A stretch of 64,000 nucleotides of DNA from NCBI RefSeq assembly GCF_026261605.1, contig NZ_CP102486.1, positions 186,001 through 250,000 of the forward strand. The letters run 5' to 3'. The notes under the pieces were generated by a model that saw nothing but the letters and a program-made list of their open reading frames with translations, was not told where the DNA came from and did not search any database. This stretch comes from Dechloromonas sp. A34. GTDB taxonomy: Bacteria > Pseudomonadota > Gammaproteobacteria > Burkholderiales > Rhodocyclaceae. Position 1 is the first letter of the stretch. Every line of letters starts with the position of its first letter. The position numbers and the translations under genes are program-made. This document shows, piece by piece, positions 9,520-20,800 of this stretch.

Positions 9520-10506
9520 ATGCGCAGATTCTCCGCTCTGCCTGACACCGTGATCCCATCCATCAAGGCCCGCCTCGACGATTTTCGGCAGCAACGCCGC
9601 GTCCAGGCGGGTTCGCTCATCATTTCCGTCTTCGGCGACGCCATCCTGCCGCGCGGCGGCCGGATCTGGCTGGGCAGCCTGATCCACCTGCTCGAACCCT
9701 TGGAACTTAACGAGCGCCTGGTTCGCACCTCGGTCTTCCGGCTCGCCAAGGAAGAGTGGCTGCGCACCGAAACCGTCGGCCGCCGCGCCGACTACGTGCT
9801 GACCAACTCCGGCCGTCGCCGTTTCGAAGAGGCCTCGCGCCATATCTACGCCGCCCACGCACCGCTCTGGGACCGCCGCTGGCGCCTGATCCTGGCGGTC
9901 GGCGAATTCGATCCCAAAGACCGCGAACGGCTGCGCCGTGCCCTGTTCTGGCAGGGCTTCGGCGTGCTCGGCGCCGATTGTTTCGTGCATCCCTCGGCCG
10001 ACCTGACGGCGGCTTTCGATGCCCTGGTCGCCGAAGGTCTGGCCGACCATCTCGATCGCCTGATGCCGCTGCTCGCCGCCGATTCGCGGGCCGGCCTGTC
10101 GGCCAACGACGCCGACCTCGTGCGCCGGGCCTGGAATCTCGAGGAACTGGCCAAGGCCTACGCCGCCTTCGTCGCCACCTACCTGCCGATCCTTGCTGAA
10201 CTGCGCAGCGACCGCCAGCTTGAAGTCGGCGCCGAAGACGCCTTCCTGCTGCGCACCCTGCTCATTCATGACTACCGCCGCCTGCTGCTGCGCGACCCGG
10301 AATTGCCCGATGTCCTGCTGCCGGTGGACTGGCCGGGCCAGAAGGCGCGCCTGCTCTGCATGGAACTCTACCGCCGGCTGCTCGCCGCCTCCGAGCGCCA
10401 TCTCGACCAGGTCCTGACCCTCGCCGACGGCAGCAATCCGGCGCCCGATGCGGCCTACGCCGAACGCTTTCCGGCCAACGATCCGCTGCTCAGCGTCGCC
10501 CTCTAA
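9520..10506 (+). CDS. paaX: PaaX-family transcriptional repressor
   Basis: PaaX proteins repress phenylacetate genes and are released by phenylacetyl-CoA. The 328-residue protein has the N-terminal winged-helix region (QAGSLIISVFGDAILPRGGRIWLGSL, then VRTSVFRLAKEEWL) followed by DYVLTNSGRRRFEEA and the central PaaX domain with WDRRWRLILAVGEF. The ATG at 9520 has a strong GGGAGGGAGGGA site nine bases upstream; an earlier in-frame ATG at 9472 overlaps the reductase end. It is co-directional with the diiron and reductase genes, so it probably autoregulates this unit and the divergent paa operon. Confidence 0.93.
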   Translation: MRRFSALPDTVIPSIKARLDDFRQQRRVQAGSLIISVFGDAILPRGGRIWLGSLIHLLEPLELNERLVRTSVFRLAKEEWLRTETVGRRADYVLTNSGRRRFEEASRHIYAAHAPLWDRRWRLILAVGEFDPKDRERLRRALFWQGFGVLGADCFVHPSADLTAAFDALVAEGLADHLDRLMPLLAADSRAGLSANDADLVRRAWNLEELAKAYAAFVATYLPILAELRSDRQLEVGAEDAFLLRTLLIHDYRRLLLRDPELPDVLLPVDWPGQKARLLCMELYRRLLAASERHLDQVLTLADGSNPAPDAAYAERFPANDPLLSVAL

Positions 10507-10616
10507 GCATCCTGCCATCTGCCTCCGGGCCCGCCCGGCCGGCGCTTCGCGCGATTGACCGATCACCCTGAACGATGACAGGGGGAACCGGTCCAATTTG
10601 CGAAGGAGGCAACCCG

Positions 10617-12065
10617 ATGCTCAAGGAAGCCACGAAACTCGACGAACTCGTCAGCCGCGAATACCGCCACGGGTTCCATACCGATCTCGAAACCGACACC
10701 GTTCCGGTCGGGCTGAGCGAAGCCGTGATCCGCCTGATCTCGGCCAAGAAAGACGAGCCGGAGTTCATGCTCGAGTGGCGGTTGCAGGCCTATCGCCACT
10801 GGCTGACGATGACCGAACCCGGCTGGTCGACGATCCACCATCCGCCCATCGACTACCAGGCGATTAGCTACTATTCGGCACCCAAATCACGCGGGGACGG
10901 ACCGCAGAGCCTGGCCGAGGTCGATCCCGAACTGCTCCGCACCTACGAAAAACTCGGCGTGCCGCTGCAGGAACGCGAAATCCTGGCCGGCGTCGCGGTC
11001 GATGCGGTGTTCGACAGCGTTTCGGTGGCCACGACGTTCAAGGCCAAGCTCGGCGAGCTGGGCATCATCTTCTGCTCCTTCTCCGAGGCGGTGCGCGAGC
11101 ATCCGGACCTGGTCCGCCAGTACCTGGGCTCGGTCGTGCCCTACACCGACAACTATTTCGCCAGCCTCAATTCGGCGGTGTTTTCCGACGGTTCGTTCTG
11201 CTACATCCCGCCCGGCGTGCGTTGCCCGATGGAGTTGTCCACCTATTTCCGGATCAACGCCATCAATACCGGGCAGTTCGAACGCACGTTGATCATCGCC
11301 GACCGCGATGCCTACGTCAGCTATCTCGAAGGCTGCACGGCGCCGATGCGCGACGAGAACCAGTTGCACGCCGCAGTCGTCGAGCTGATCGCCCTCGACA
11401 ACGCCCAGATCCGCTACGCCACGGTGCAGAACTGGTACCCCGGCAACAAGGAAGGCAAGGGCGGCATCTACAACTTCGTCACCAAGCGCGGCGAATGCCG
11501 CGGCGACAACTCGCGGATTTCCTGGACCCAGGTCGAAACCGGCTCGGCGATCACCTGGAAATACCCGAGCGTGATCCTCAAGGGCGACAACTCGCACGGC
11601 GAATTCCATTCGGTGGCACTGACCAACAATTACCAGCAGGCCGATACCGGCACCAAGATGGTTCACCTCGGTAGGAATACCCGCAGCAACATCGTCTCCA
11701 AGGGCATTTCGGCCGGCCACGGCCACAACGCCTATCGCGGCCTGGTCAAGGTTGCCAAGAGCGCGGTCGGCGCCCGCAATTACAGCCAGTGCGACTCGCT
11801 GCTGCTCGGCGACAAGTGCGCCGCCCACACCTTTCCCTACATCGAGGTCAAGCATCCGTCGGCCCGCGTCGAGCACGAGGCGACCACCTCGCGGATCGGT
11901 GAAGACCAGCTGTTCTATTGCCAGAGCCGCGGCCTGTCCGCCGAGGATGCGGTATCGATGATCGTCAACGGCTTCTGCAAGGAAGTTTTCCAGGAACTGC
12001 CGATGGAGTTCGCCGTCGAAGCGCAAAAGCTGCTCGGGGTCAGTCTCGAAGGCAGCATCGGCTAA
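10617..12065 (+). CDS. sufB: Fe-S cluster assembly scaffold SufB
   Basis: Core scaffold of the SufBCD complex, which builds iron-sulfur clusters in the cytosol. The 482-residue protein carries the beta-helix core of SufB, with [17 protein letters not shown], the segment [18 protein letters not shown] and the C-terminal [19 protein letters not shown] and [16 protein letters not shown] motifs shared with SufD. The ATG at 10617 follows GGAGG by six bases; an in-frame start at 10575 lacks such a site. It begins a seven-gene plus-strand cluster 110 bases after paaX. No SufR/IscR-like regulator gene is present. Confidence 0.96.
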   Translation: MLKEATKLDELVSREYRHGFHTDLETDTVPVGLSEAVIRLISAKKDEPEFMLEWRLQAYRHWLTMTEPGWSTIHHPPIDYQAISYYSAPKSRGDGPQSLAEVDPELLRTYEKLGVPLQEREILAGVAVDAVFDSVSVATTFKAKLGELGIIFCSFSEAVREHPDLVRQYLGSVVPYTDNYFASLNSAVFSDGSFCYIPPGVRCPMELSTYFRINAINTGQFERTLIIADRDAYVSYLEGCTAPMRDENQLHAAVVELIALDNAQIRYATVQNWYPGNKEGKGGIYNFVTKRGECRGDNSRISWTQVETGSAITWKYPSVILKGDNSHGEFHSVALTNNYQQADTGTKMVHLGRNTRSNIVSKGISAGHGHNAYRGLVKVAKSAVGARNYSQCDSLLLGDKCAAHTFPYIEVKHPSARVEHEATTSRIGEDQLFYCQSRGLSAEDAVSMIVNGFCKEVFQELPMEFAVEAQKLLGVSLEGSIG

Positions 12066-12076
12066 GGAGCACGACC

Positions 12077-12822
<746 letters not shown>

Positions 12823-12826
<4 letters not shown>

Positions 12827-14130
12827 ACGCCCGCCTGGTCGGTAGCGCCGACGATTACCAGGGCGCCTTCCGGCGCATCTGCCGCGACCTGCCGGGGCAG
12901 CACCTCGACTGGCTGCGCGAGGCCCGTGCCGAGGCGATCGGGCGCTTTGCCCAGCAAGGCTTTCCGACCCTGCGCGACGAGGACTGGAAATACACCAACG
13001 TGGTGGCCATCGAAAACGGTCGCTTCAACGTGTTGCCGTCGCCCGGCGGCGTGTCTCTGGCCGCGCTGGTCGATGCCCACGCTTTGCAGCACAGCCATCT
13101 GCTGGTTTTCGTCAATGGCCGGCTCGCTCCCGACCTGTGCCGCCCGGGCCGCCTGCCAGCCGGTGTCGTGCTCGGCAGCCTGGCGTACCACCTGGCGCAG
13201 GAGGCGGAGGATCTGGAGAAACATCTGGTCCTCTTCCATCCGGCCTCGCCCTTTGCCGACCTCAATCTCGCCTTCATGGCCGATGGCGCCTATCTGCACC
13301 TGCCGCCGGGCGTCACCGTCAAGGCGCCGATCCACTTGCTGTTCATCGCCAGCGAAGCGGCGCTGGCGATCCAGCCGCGCAACCTGATCGTCGCCGGGGA
13401 GGGTAGTTCGGCCGCCATCGTCGAGCACCATGTCGGGCTCGACGAGAGCAGTTACTTCACCAATGCGGTGAGCGACATCGTGCTCGGGGCGGGCGCCAGC
13501 ATCGAACACCACAAGCTCCAGCAGGAGAGCCCGAGAGCTTTTCACATTGCGACGGTCAATGTGGCGCAGGCTGCCGACAGTCGCTTCGTTTCCGGCTCCT
13601 TCGCGTTCGGCGGGCGGCTCGCCCGTACCGGCATCACGGTCGGGCTGCAGGCTGCAGGGGCATCGTGCACGCTCGATGGCCTCTACCTTACCGACGGTCG
13701 CCAGCACATCGATCACCACACTCGCATCGATCACCGGCAAGCCCGCTGCACCAGCCGCCAGCTCTACAAGGGCGTCGTGAACGGTGCTTCGCGGGCCGTC
13801 TTCAGCGGCCGGGTGGTGGTTCATCCCGATGCCCAGGGCAGCGACGCCGTGCAGACCAACCACAACCTGCTGCTTTCGGAAAACGCCGAAATCGACACCA
13901 AACCGCAACTCGAAATCTGGGCCGACGACGTCAAGTGCAACCATGGCGCCACGGTCGGCCAGCTCGACGAAGCGCAGGTCTTCTACCTGCGTTCGCGCGG
14001 CATCGGCGAGGCCTCGGCCCGCGCCATGCTGACCCGGGCCTTCGCCATGGAAATCATCGAGCGGGTCCACGTGCACGCGTTGCAGGGGCGGCTCGACGAA
14101 GCGCTGCAGGTCAAACTGCCGCGCCAGTAA
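12823..14130 (+). CDS. sufD: Fe-S cluster assembly protein SufD
   Basis: Second beta-helix subunit of SufBCD, 435 residues. The N-terminal helical part (DWLREARAEAIGRFAQQGFPTLRDEDWKYTN split across residues ~25-60) is typical of SufD. The C-terminal core has the conserved HPDAQGSDAVQTNHNLLL, CNHGATVGQLDEAQVFYLRSRG and ARAMLTRAFAMEI segments, including the His thought to matter for cluster assembly with SufB. The ATG overlaps the sufC stop as ATGA. Confidence 0.96.
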
Positions 14131-14140
14131 GGGAGGGACG

Positions 14141-15394
14141 ATGCTGGGCAAGCTGATCGATTCGAAAGCCGGGGCTCCCGCCCTCGACGTCATTCGTCGG
14201 CGTCAGGACTTCCCCATCCTGCACCGCGAGGTCCACGGCCATCCGCTGGTCTATCTCGACAATGCCGCGACCAGCCAGAAGCCGTGGTCGGTGATCGAGG
14301 CCGAACGCCACTATTACGCCCACTACAACGCCAATATCCACCGCGGCGTGCACCACCTGAGCCAGGAGGCGACCGAGGCCTACGAGGCGGCGCGCGAGCG
14401 GGTGCGCGACTTCATCCAGGCGCCGGCCCGCGAGGAAATCGTCTTCACGCGCGGCGCCACCGAGGCGATCAACCTGGTGGCGAGCAGCTACGGCCAGCGC
14501 CTGCAGGCCGGCGACGAAATCCTGATCAGCGCAATGGAACACCACTCCAACATCGTGCCCTGGCAACTGCTCTGCCAGCGCAGCGGCGCCGTGCTGCGGG
14601 TGGCGCCGATCGACGACGCCGGACAGTTGATCGTCGACCAGTTCGCCGACCAGCTTGGCCCGCGCACCAAGCTGGTCGCGCTGACCCAGATGTCGAATGC
14701 CCTGGGCAGCATCAACCCGGTCAAGGCCATGATCGCCATGGCGCATCGGGCCGGCGCCGTGGTGCTGATCGACGGGGCGCAGGCGGTGGCCCACATGATG
14801 GTCGACGTGACCGACCTCGACTGCGATTTCTATGTCTTTTCCGGCCACAAGCTCTACGGCCCGACCGGCACCGGCGTGCTCTACGCCCGGCGCACCCTGC
14901 TCGAAGGCATGCCGCCTTACCAGGGGGGCGGCGACATGATCCGCGAAGTGCGTTTCGCCGGCTCGACCTGGAACGATCTGCCCTACAAGTTCGAGGCCGG
15001 TACCCCCAACATTGCTGGCGGCATCGGCCTCGGCGCCGCCATCGACTATGTGCGCAGCGTCGGTCTGGAAGCCATTGCCGCCCATGAAGCCGAGCTGCTC
15101 GCCTATGCCACGGCGCAGGCCCGCGAATTCCCCGGCCTGACGCTGATCGGCACCGCTGCCGACAAGGGCGCCATCCTCTCTTTCACGCTGGCCGGGATCC
15201 ATCCCCACGACATCGGCACCATCCTCGATACCCAGGGCGTCGCGGTGCGCACCGGCCACCATTGCGCAATGCCGGTCATGGAGCGTTACGGCGTGCCGGC
15301 CACGGTGCGCGCGTCTTTTGCGCTGTACAACACGCGGCACGAGGTCGATACCCTGTTCCGTGGCCTGGCCAAGGTCCAGGAGGTGTTCGCATGA
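14141..15394 (+). CDS. sufS: cysteine desulfurase SufS
   Basis: PLP enzyme that takes sulfur from L-cysteine and passes it to SufU. The PLP lysine is in FSGHKLYGPTG and the active Cys is in RTGHHCAMPVMERYG, as in group II desulfurases. NAATSQKP and TRGATEAINLVA are family hallmarks. It has 417 residues. GGGAGGGA precedes the start and the stop overlaps sufU (ATGA). Pairing with SufU rather than SufE follows the Gram-positive-style arrangement. Confidence 0.96.
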   Translation: MLGKLIDSKAGAPALDVIRRRQDFPILHREVHGHPLVYLDNAATSQKPWSVIEAERHYYAHYNANIHRGVHHLSQEATEAYEAARERVRDFIQAPAREEIVFTRGATEAINLVASSYGQRLQAGDEILISAMEHHSNIVPWQLLCQRSGAVLRVAPIDDAGQLIVDQFADQLGPRTKLVALTQMSNALGSINPVKAMIAMAHRAGAVVLIDGAQAVAHMMVDVTDLDCDFYVFSGHKLYGPTGTGVLYARRTLLEGMPPYQGGGDMIREVRFAGSTWNDLPYKFEAGTPNIAGGIGLGAAIDYVRSVGLEAIAAHEAELLAYATAQAREFPGLTLIGTAADKGAILSFTLAGIHPHDIGTILDTQGVAVRTGHHCAMPVMERYGVPATVRASFALYNTRHEVDTLFRGLAKVQEVFA

Positions 15395-15840
15395 GCGGCG
15401 GCCTGCGCGATCTGTACCAGGAAGTGATCGTCGACCACGGCCGCCGGCCGCGCAATTTCGGCCCCTTGCCCGAGGCCAGCCACCAGGCTGAAGGCTTCAA
15501 CCCGCTGTGCGGCGACCGCCTGACCCTGCGCCTGAAAGTAGTCGATGGCACGATCGCCGAGGCCCGCTTCGAAGGCGTCGGCTGCGCCATCTCGACGGCC
15601 TCCGCCTCGCTGATGACGGAAGCCCTGAAAGGCTTGGCGGTCGGCGACGCCGAAGCCTTATTCGCCGCTTTTCACGCCATGCTGACTGAAGACGGGCGCC
15701 TGCCCGCAGGCGGCCTGGGTAAGCTGGAGGTGCTGGCCGGAGTCCGCGAATTCCCGACCCGGATCAAGTGCGCGACGCTCGCCTGGCACACCCTGCAGGC
15801 CGCGCTGCATGCCGAACAGCGGCCGGTGTCCACGGAGTAG
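15391..15840 (+). CDS. sufU: SufU-type sulfur-transfer protein (IscU-like)
   Basis: Small protein of 149 residues that accepts persulfide sulfur from SufS. The three conserved cysteines are Cys40 (NPLCGD), Cys65 (GVGCAIS) and Cys127 (RIKCATL), and Asp42 completes the zinc/iron site. The insertion between the second and third cysteine distinguishes SufU from IscU. Start overlaps the sufS stop. No sufE gene is present, which supports a SufS-SufU pair. Confidence 0.93.
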   Translation: MSGGLRDLYQEVIVDHGRRPRNFGPLPEASHQAEGFNPLCGDRLTLRLKVVDGTIAEARFEGVGCAISTASASLMTEALKGLAVGDAEALFAAFHAMLTEDGRLPAGGLGKLEVLAGVREFPTRIKCATLAWHTLQAALHAEQRPVSTE

Positions 15841-15845
15841 ACGCC

Positions 15846-16226
15846 ATGGGATTCCGTCAATGGCTGTCCAAAGCCGAACGCGCCGAAGCCGACCGCCTGC
15901 CGCCGAAAAGCGAGCCGAAGAGCGAGCTGGAAAGCGACATCATCTTCGTGCTGCGCACCATCTTCGACCCGGAAATTCCGGTCAATATCTACGACCTGGG
16001 GCTGATCTACGAACTCAAGGCCAACCCGGCGAACGGCCATGTCCATATCCGGATGACCCTGACTGCGCCGGGTTGCCCGGTCGCCCAGACCTTTCCCGAA
16101 ACGGTGGCCGACGCGGTGCGCGAAGTGCCCGGGGTCGAGGAGGTCGAGCTGGAACTGGTCTGGGAGCCACCGTGGTCGAAAACGATGATGAGCGAGGCGG
16201 CCCGCCTGGAACTGGGCTTGCTGTAA
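15846..16226 (+). CDS. sufT: SufT / MIP18-family Fe-S maturation factor
   Basis: DUF59 (MIP18, PaaD-like) protein of 126 residues. It has FDPEIPVNIYDLGLIYEL near residues 40-57 and the conserved TLTAPGCPVAQTFPE with the single reactive-type Cys. Family members help deliver clusters to target proteins. The N-terminal ~30 residues are charged and not part of the domain. It starts five bases after sufU. The same family includes PaaD, but the SUF neighbours make SufT the better name. Confidence 0.9.
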   Translation: MGFRQWLSKAERAEADRLPPKSEPKSELESDIIFVLRTIFDPEIPVNIYDLGLIYELKANPANGHVHIRMTLTAPGCPVAQTFPETVADAVREVPGVEEVELELVWEPPWSKTMMSEAARLELGLL

Positions 16227-16240
16227 AAAAGGGGAGTGGG

Positions 16241-16561
16241 ATGAGCGAATGGACCGATGTCGATGCCGCGGCGGAATTTGTCCCCGGCACTTGTCGCTGC
16301 GTCGAGGTGGATGGCGTGGTGATCGCCGTTTTCAATGTCGATGGCCGCTACTACGCGATCGAGGATCTGTGCAGCCACGAGTCATCGACGCTGTCCAACG
16401 GCACGCTGAGCGGGCTGGAAATCACCTGTCCGCGCCATGCCGCGCGCTTTTCGCTGGTTACCGGCGCCGCCCTGTCGCCACCGGCCTACGAGCCGGTGCC
16501 GGTCTTTCCGGTGCGGGTCGAAGCTGGCCGGGTCGAGGTCAGGGATTCCCGTTTCGATTGA
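16241..16561 (+). CDS. Rieske-type [2Fe-2S] ferredoxin
   Basis: A 106-residue Rieske domain with Cys44-x-His46 and Cys63-x-x-His66 (CSH ... CPRH) as cluster ligands. Small Rieske ferredoxins of this kind feed electrons to dioxygenases or other oxidases. It is the last gene of the SUF set, 14 bases after sufT behind AGGGGAGTGGG. It could be a client or an electron source for cluster assembly; neighbours do not settle this. Confidence 0.88.
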   Translation: MSEWTDVDAAAEFVPGTCRCVEVDGVVIAVFNVDGRYYAIEDLCSHESSTLSNGTLSGLEITCPRHAARFSLVTGAALSPPAYEPVPVFPVRVEAGRVEVRDSRFD

Positions 16562-16613
16562 TCCGCAGTCTGCCGCATCGGCGGCGGGGCGGTGCCCCAA
16601 GCGGCCGCGACGA

Positions 16614-17813
16614 TCAGGCGTCGTCCATCCCCAGCCGGCGCATTTCCCAGCCGGCGAGCCAGCCGGCCAGTTCGTCGGCCGGCATCGGGCGGGCGATGAA
16701 ATAGCCTTGCGCCATGTCGCAGCCGCAGGTGCGCAGGAATTCCCAGTCCTCCCGGTCTTCGACGCCTTCGGCCACGGTTTTCATGCCGAGTTGGCGGGCA
16801 ACGTGGTGGCTGGCGTCGAAGATGGCGCGCAGGGTGTCGTTGTCGCTGGCGCCATGGACGAAACTGCGGTCGATCTTGAATTCGTCGAAGGGAATGTCGC
16901 GCAGTTGGGCCAGTGACGAGTGGCCGGTGCCGAAATCGTCGATCGACAGGCTGATGCGCTTGAGGCGCAGGCGGGTCAGGATGTCGAGCGAGGCCAGCGG
17001 GTCGTTCATCAGACGTGATTCGGTGACTTCCAGGATGAGGTCGGAGGGCGCGATACCGGCCTGGCGGATTTCGGCCAGCACCAGGTCGTAAAAATCGACA
17101 TGGGCCAGATTGTCCATCGAGATATTGACCGCCATGCGCCAGGGCAGTCCGGCATCGCGCCAGGCCCGGACCTGGGTCACGGCGGCGGCGAGGACGGCGT
17201 GCGTCAGCTCGTCGATCAGCCCGTGCTCTTCGGCGACACCGATGAATTGGTCGGGGAAGACCATGCCGTGCTCGGGATGCCGCCAGCGTACCAGGCACTC
17301 GGCGCCGGCTACCGCCCCGGTCGCCAGTTCGACCTTGGGCTGGTAGTAATTGACCAGTTCGCCACCGGCAATCGCCCGGCGCAACTCGTCGGCACCAAAG
17401 CTCCGGGGGGCGGTGGCCTTGGGGGCGCGCGCCGTTCGGACAAGGTTCTTGTCCAGTATTTTCTTCAGACTTTCGGGCGCCACCGGCTTGTGCAGGATGC
17501 CGAGCACGTTCAGATGGTGGGCCCGGGCCAGGTTTTCCGCCGTCCTCAGGATGCGTTCGTCTTCGCCGCTGACCAGGACGAGATGGCCAAGGTAGGCGAT
17601 GCGCGCCAGGTGGCGCACGAACTCGACGCCATCGAGTTCCGGCATCTGCAAATCGCAGAACACCAGATCGCAGGCAGCGACGTCCTTTTCCAGCGCGGCC
17701 AGGGCGTCATGGGCCCGGATGCAGCAGGTCACCTCGCTGAACCCGAGGTTGGCCAGCTGTAGCGTCAACAGGTTGAGCTGGAATAGTTCATCATCGACCA
17801 ACAGGATTTTCAT
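16614..17813 (-). CDS. response regulator with EAL cyclic-di-GMP phosphodiesterase domain
   Basis: A 399-residue protein with an N-terminal receiver domain (MKILLVDDE; phospho-acceptor Asp in VFCDLQMPELDG) and an EAL domain. The EAL signature reads ECLVRW, and other catalytic parts are intact: NISMDNLAH, LEVTESRL, IDDFGTGHSSL, FKIDRSFV, KTVAEGVED and ARPM. It is therefore probably an active c-di-GMP phosphodiesterase controlled by phosphorylation. It lies 21 bases after the large hybrid kinase on the same strand, its likely partner. GGAGGA precedes the ATG. Confidence 0.92.
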   Translation of the reverse strand: MKILLVDDELFQLNLLTLQLANLGFSEVTCCIRAHDALAALEKDVAACDLVFCDLQMPELDGVEFVRHLARIAYLGHLVLVSGEDERILRTAENLARAHHLNVLGILHKPVAPESLKKILDKNLVRTARAPKATAPRSFGADELRRAIAGGELVNYYQPKVELATGAVAGAECLVRWRHPEHGMVFPDQFIGVAEEHGLIDELTHAVLAAAVTQVRAWRDAGLPWRMAVNISMDNLAHVDFYDLVLAEIRQAGIAPSDLILEVTESRLMNDPLASLDILTRLRLKRISLSIDDFGTGHSSLAQLRDIPFDEFKIDRSFVHGASDNDTLRAIFDASHHVARQLGMKTVAEGVEDREDWEFLRTCGCDMAQGYFIARPMPADELAGWLAGWEMRRLGMDDA

Positions 17814-17834
17814 GATTTTCCTCCGAAGCGACGC

Positions 17835-20800
17835 TCAGGTCGCTTCGATCAAATCGGCAACGCAGGTATCGACTGCCGCCAGCGCAGCCATGAAATTTTC
17901 GCTGCCGGCGGTGATGGCAGCCTGGTCTCCGGCCCGACAGGCGTTTTCCAGCTCGGCGCAGAGATCGCCCAGTTCGAGGGCGCCGACCGAGCGCGACGAT
18001 GCTTTCAGGCGGTGCGCAATGCCCCCGATTCCGCGCGCATCGTTCGTTGCCAGGGCAGGCAGAAGCTCTTCACAGGCGGAACGGATCGAGGTCAGGTAGA
18101 TGCCGAGCAGCCGACGCAGGTTGGCCTTGTCATCGCCGACCAGCGCCGTCAGCACCGAGACATCGACCAGTCGTTTGCCGGCTGCCGGTTTGGCGACCGC
18201 TGGTGCGGGCAACTCCGGCCTGGCGGCCATCCCGGGCAGCCATTTATCCAGTGCGTTCTCGAGTTGGCCCAGTTGCACCGGTTTGGTCATGTACTCGTCC
18301 ATGCCCGCGGCCCGGGCCCGGTTGGCCTCGCCGCGCAAGGCATTGGCGGTCAGGGCGAGAATCGGCATGCGCCGGGCGCCGGCCTCTTCGCGGCGGATGG
18401 TAGCGGCCAGGGTGTAACCGTCCATTTCCGGCATGTGCAGATCGGTCAGCAGCAGGGCGTAATTTCCCTCGCGCCACAAGCGCAGCGCCTCGCTGCCGGT
18501 GCCGGCGATTTCCGCCGCATAGCCGAGCAGGGCGAGCTGGCGCAGGATGACTTTCTGGTTGATCTCGTCGTCCTCGGCGACCAGGATTAGCCGCCCAGCA
18601 GCGCGGGCTTCGGCAATGCTCGGTGCCACGACCTCTTCGTCACGGAAGTCGTCGATGTCGTCCTGAACGACCTCCGGCGAAGCCTGGCCGGCGGCGATCG
18701 CCACGGCGCGCAGCAGGGACTGCCGGCGCATCCCGTCGCCATCCAGGCTGACGGCGTCCGGCGCCTCGAGGCGGGCCCGCCGCCCCTGGCCACGGGTCAG
18801 GATCAGGTAACGGACGCCGGGCTGGGTCGCAAAAGCCAGCCGTAACGCATCGAGCGGAGACCCATCATGCCCGGCGTCGTAGATGATCACCGGACTGTCC
18901 AGGGCGGCGGCGTGACAGGCAGCCTGTTCGAGGTCGCCGGCCACGACCACCTGTGCCCCGGCATGCGTTAGATGGGCGCTCAAATCTTGCGGGGCGAGAT
19001 CATGGCCGGCGATGACCACACAGTGCACGCCATCGAGCCTGAGCAGGGAGCGTAACGGTTGCTGGTCGGCCAGCGCGAAAGGCAGCGTGACGGTGAAGGT
19101 GGAGCCACTGCCCGGCGTGCTGCTGACGACGATTTCGCCCTGCATCAGCGTCACCAGGCGCTGGCAGATGGCCAAGCCCAGACCGGTGCCGCCAAAGCGC
19201 CGGGTGGTCGATACCTCGGCCTGGGTAAAGGGCGTGAACAGGTGTTCGATGGCTTCCGGTGCGATGCCGATGCCGTTGTCGGAAATGCTGAACCGGAGTC
19301 GCAAGGGCGCCGTCGCGGCGACTTCGGCGCGGATCGCCACGCGGCCGCGGTAACCCGGCCGGCCGGCCGAAAACTTGATGGCATTGCCGATCAGGTTGTA
19401 GAGAATCTGGCGCAGCCGCACGTCGTCGGCCAATACGCGCTCGGGAATGTCCGGCGAAATGAACAGCAGCAGGTCCACGCCCCGGCGGAGGGCGACGGTG
19501 ATCAGCGAATTGGCCAGACCTTCGACCAGGTTGGCGATGGAAACCGGTGCCTGCTCGACTTCGAGGCGGCCGGCCTCGATCTTGGAGAAGTCGAGGATGT
19601 CGTCGATCAGGCCGAGCAAGGTGGCGGCCGACTCGCTGATCGTCTGCAGCAGATCGGCCTGGTGCTCGGAGAGGCGGCTGTGGGTGAGCAACTCGACTAT
19701 GCCGACGACGCCGTTCATCGGGGTCCGGATCTCATGGCTCATGGTTGCCAGGAAGGCCGATTTGGCACCATTGGCCTGCTCGGCATCGGCCCGCGCCCGG
19801 GTCAGTTCGGCGATGAAGCGCTTGCGTTCGCTGATGTCGCGCAGGGTGCCGATGAAGTAGTGTTCGCCGCGCACGGTGTATTCACTGACCGACAGTTCGA
19901 GTGGCACCGGCCGCCCGTCCTTGTGGCGGCCGACAACTTCGCGCGGCGTGCCAATCACGTGCGCCTCGCCGGTGCGCAGGTAGCGTTCCAGATAGCCAAC
20001 ATGCTGGCTGTTATGGGGCTCGGGCATCAGCAGGGATACATTGCGGCCGACCGCCTCGTCCACCGCGTAGCCCATGATCCGTTCGAGTGCCGGATTGGCG
20101 TTGCGCAAGATGCCCTGGCGGTCGATCGTGATGACGCAGTCGCTGAGGTTCTCGACAATGGCGCGGATTTCCTCTTCCTTGTTGTGCAGCGCTTCCAGTG
20201 CCGCGACGTGATCCCGCTCCCGGGCTTTGAGTTGCTCGTGCAGGCGCTCGAGGTCGATATTTTTCCGGTATTCGGCGCCATGCAGTTCGGCCAGCCTTGC
20301 ATAGAGCACGCCGTTCTTGAGCAGCAACTTGACCAGCACGAAAGTCGCGGCCAGCAGCCCGAAAATTCGGCCGGCGTAGAAGCCGAGATCGAACCGCCCC
20401 TGATTGAGCACGGCGGACAGGGCGATATCGAACAGCCAGGCGCACATCACCACCATCAGCCAGAGGTCGAGCAGCGAATGCGGCCGCTTCCGCCACAGGA
20501 CGAGCAGGGCAAGCAGGCTGAGCAGCCAGACTCCCGAAACGACGACAATCATGGCCGGCGTATAGCGATTGCCCTGCATGATCGGGGGCAGCAGGTCATG
20601 TCCTGCGGTCGCCAGGGCGGTCAGCCCGAGCACCAGGGCAGCAACCACGGCAAGGCTGGAGATGATCGCCGGAGCGGCAGCCAGAGGCCCCGGCATGGTC
20701 CGCTGCGGCGCATCCTTGTACCAGGCATAGGCGATTACGAACAGCGGAAAGCCGCCATGCCAGGCCATGTACAGCCAGGCGGTGCTCTGGGCGCCGGCGC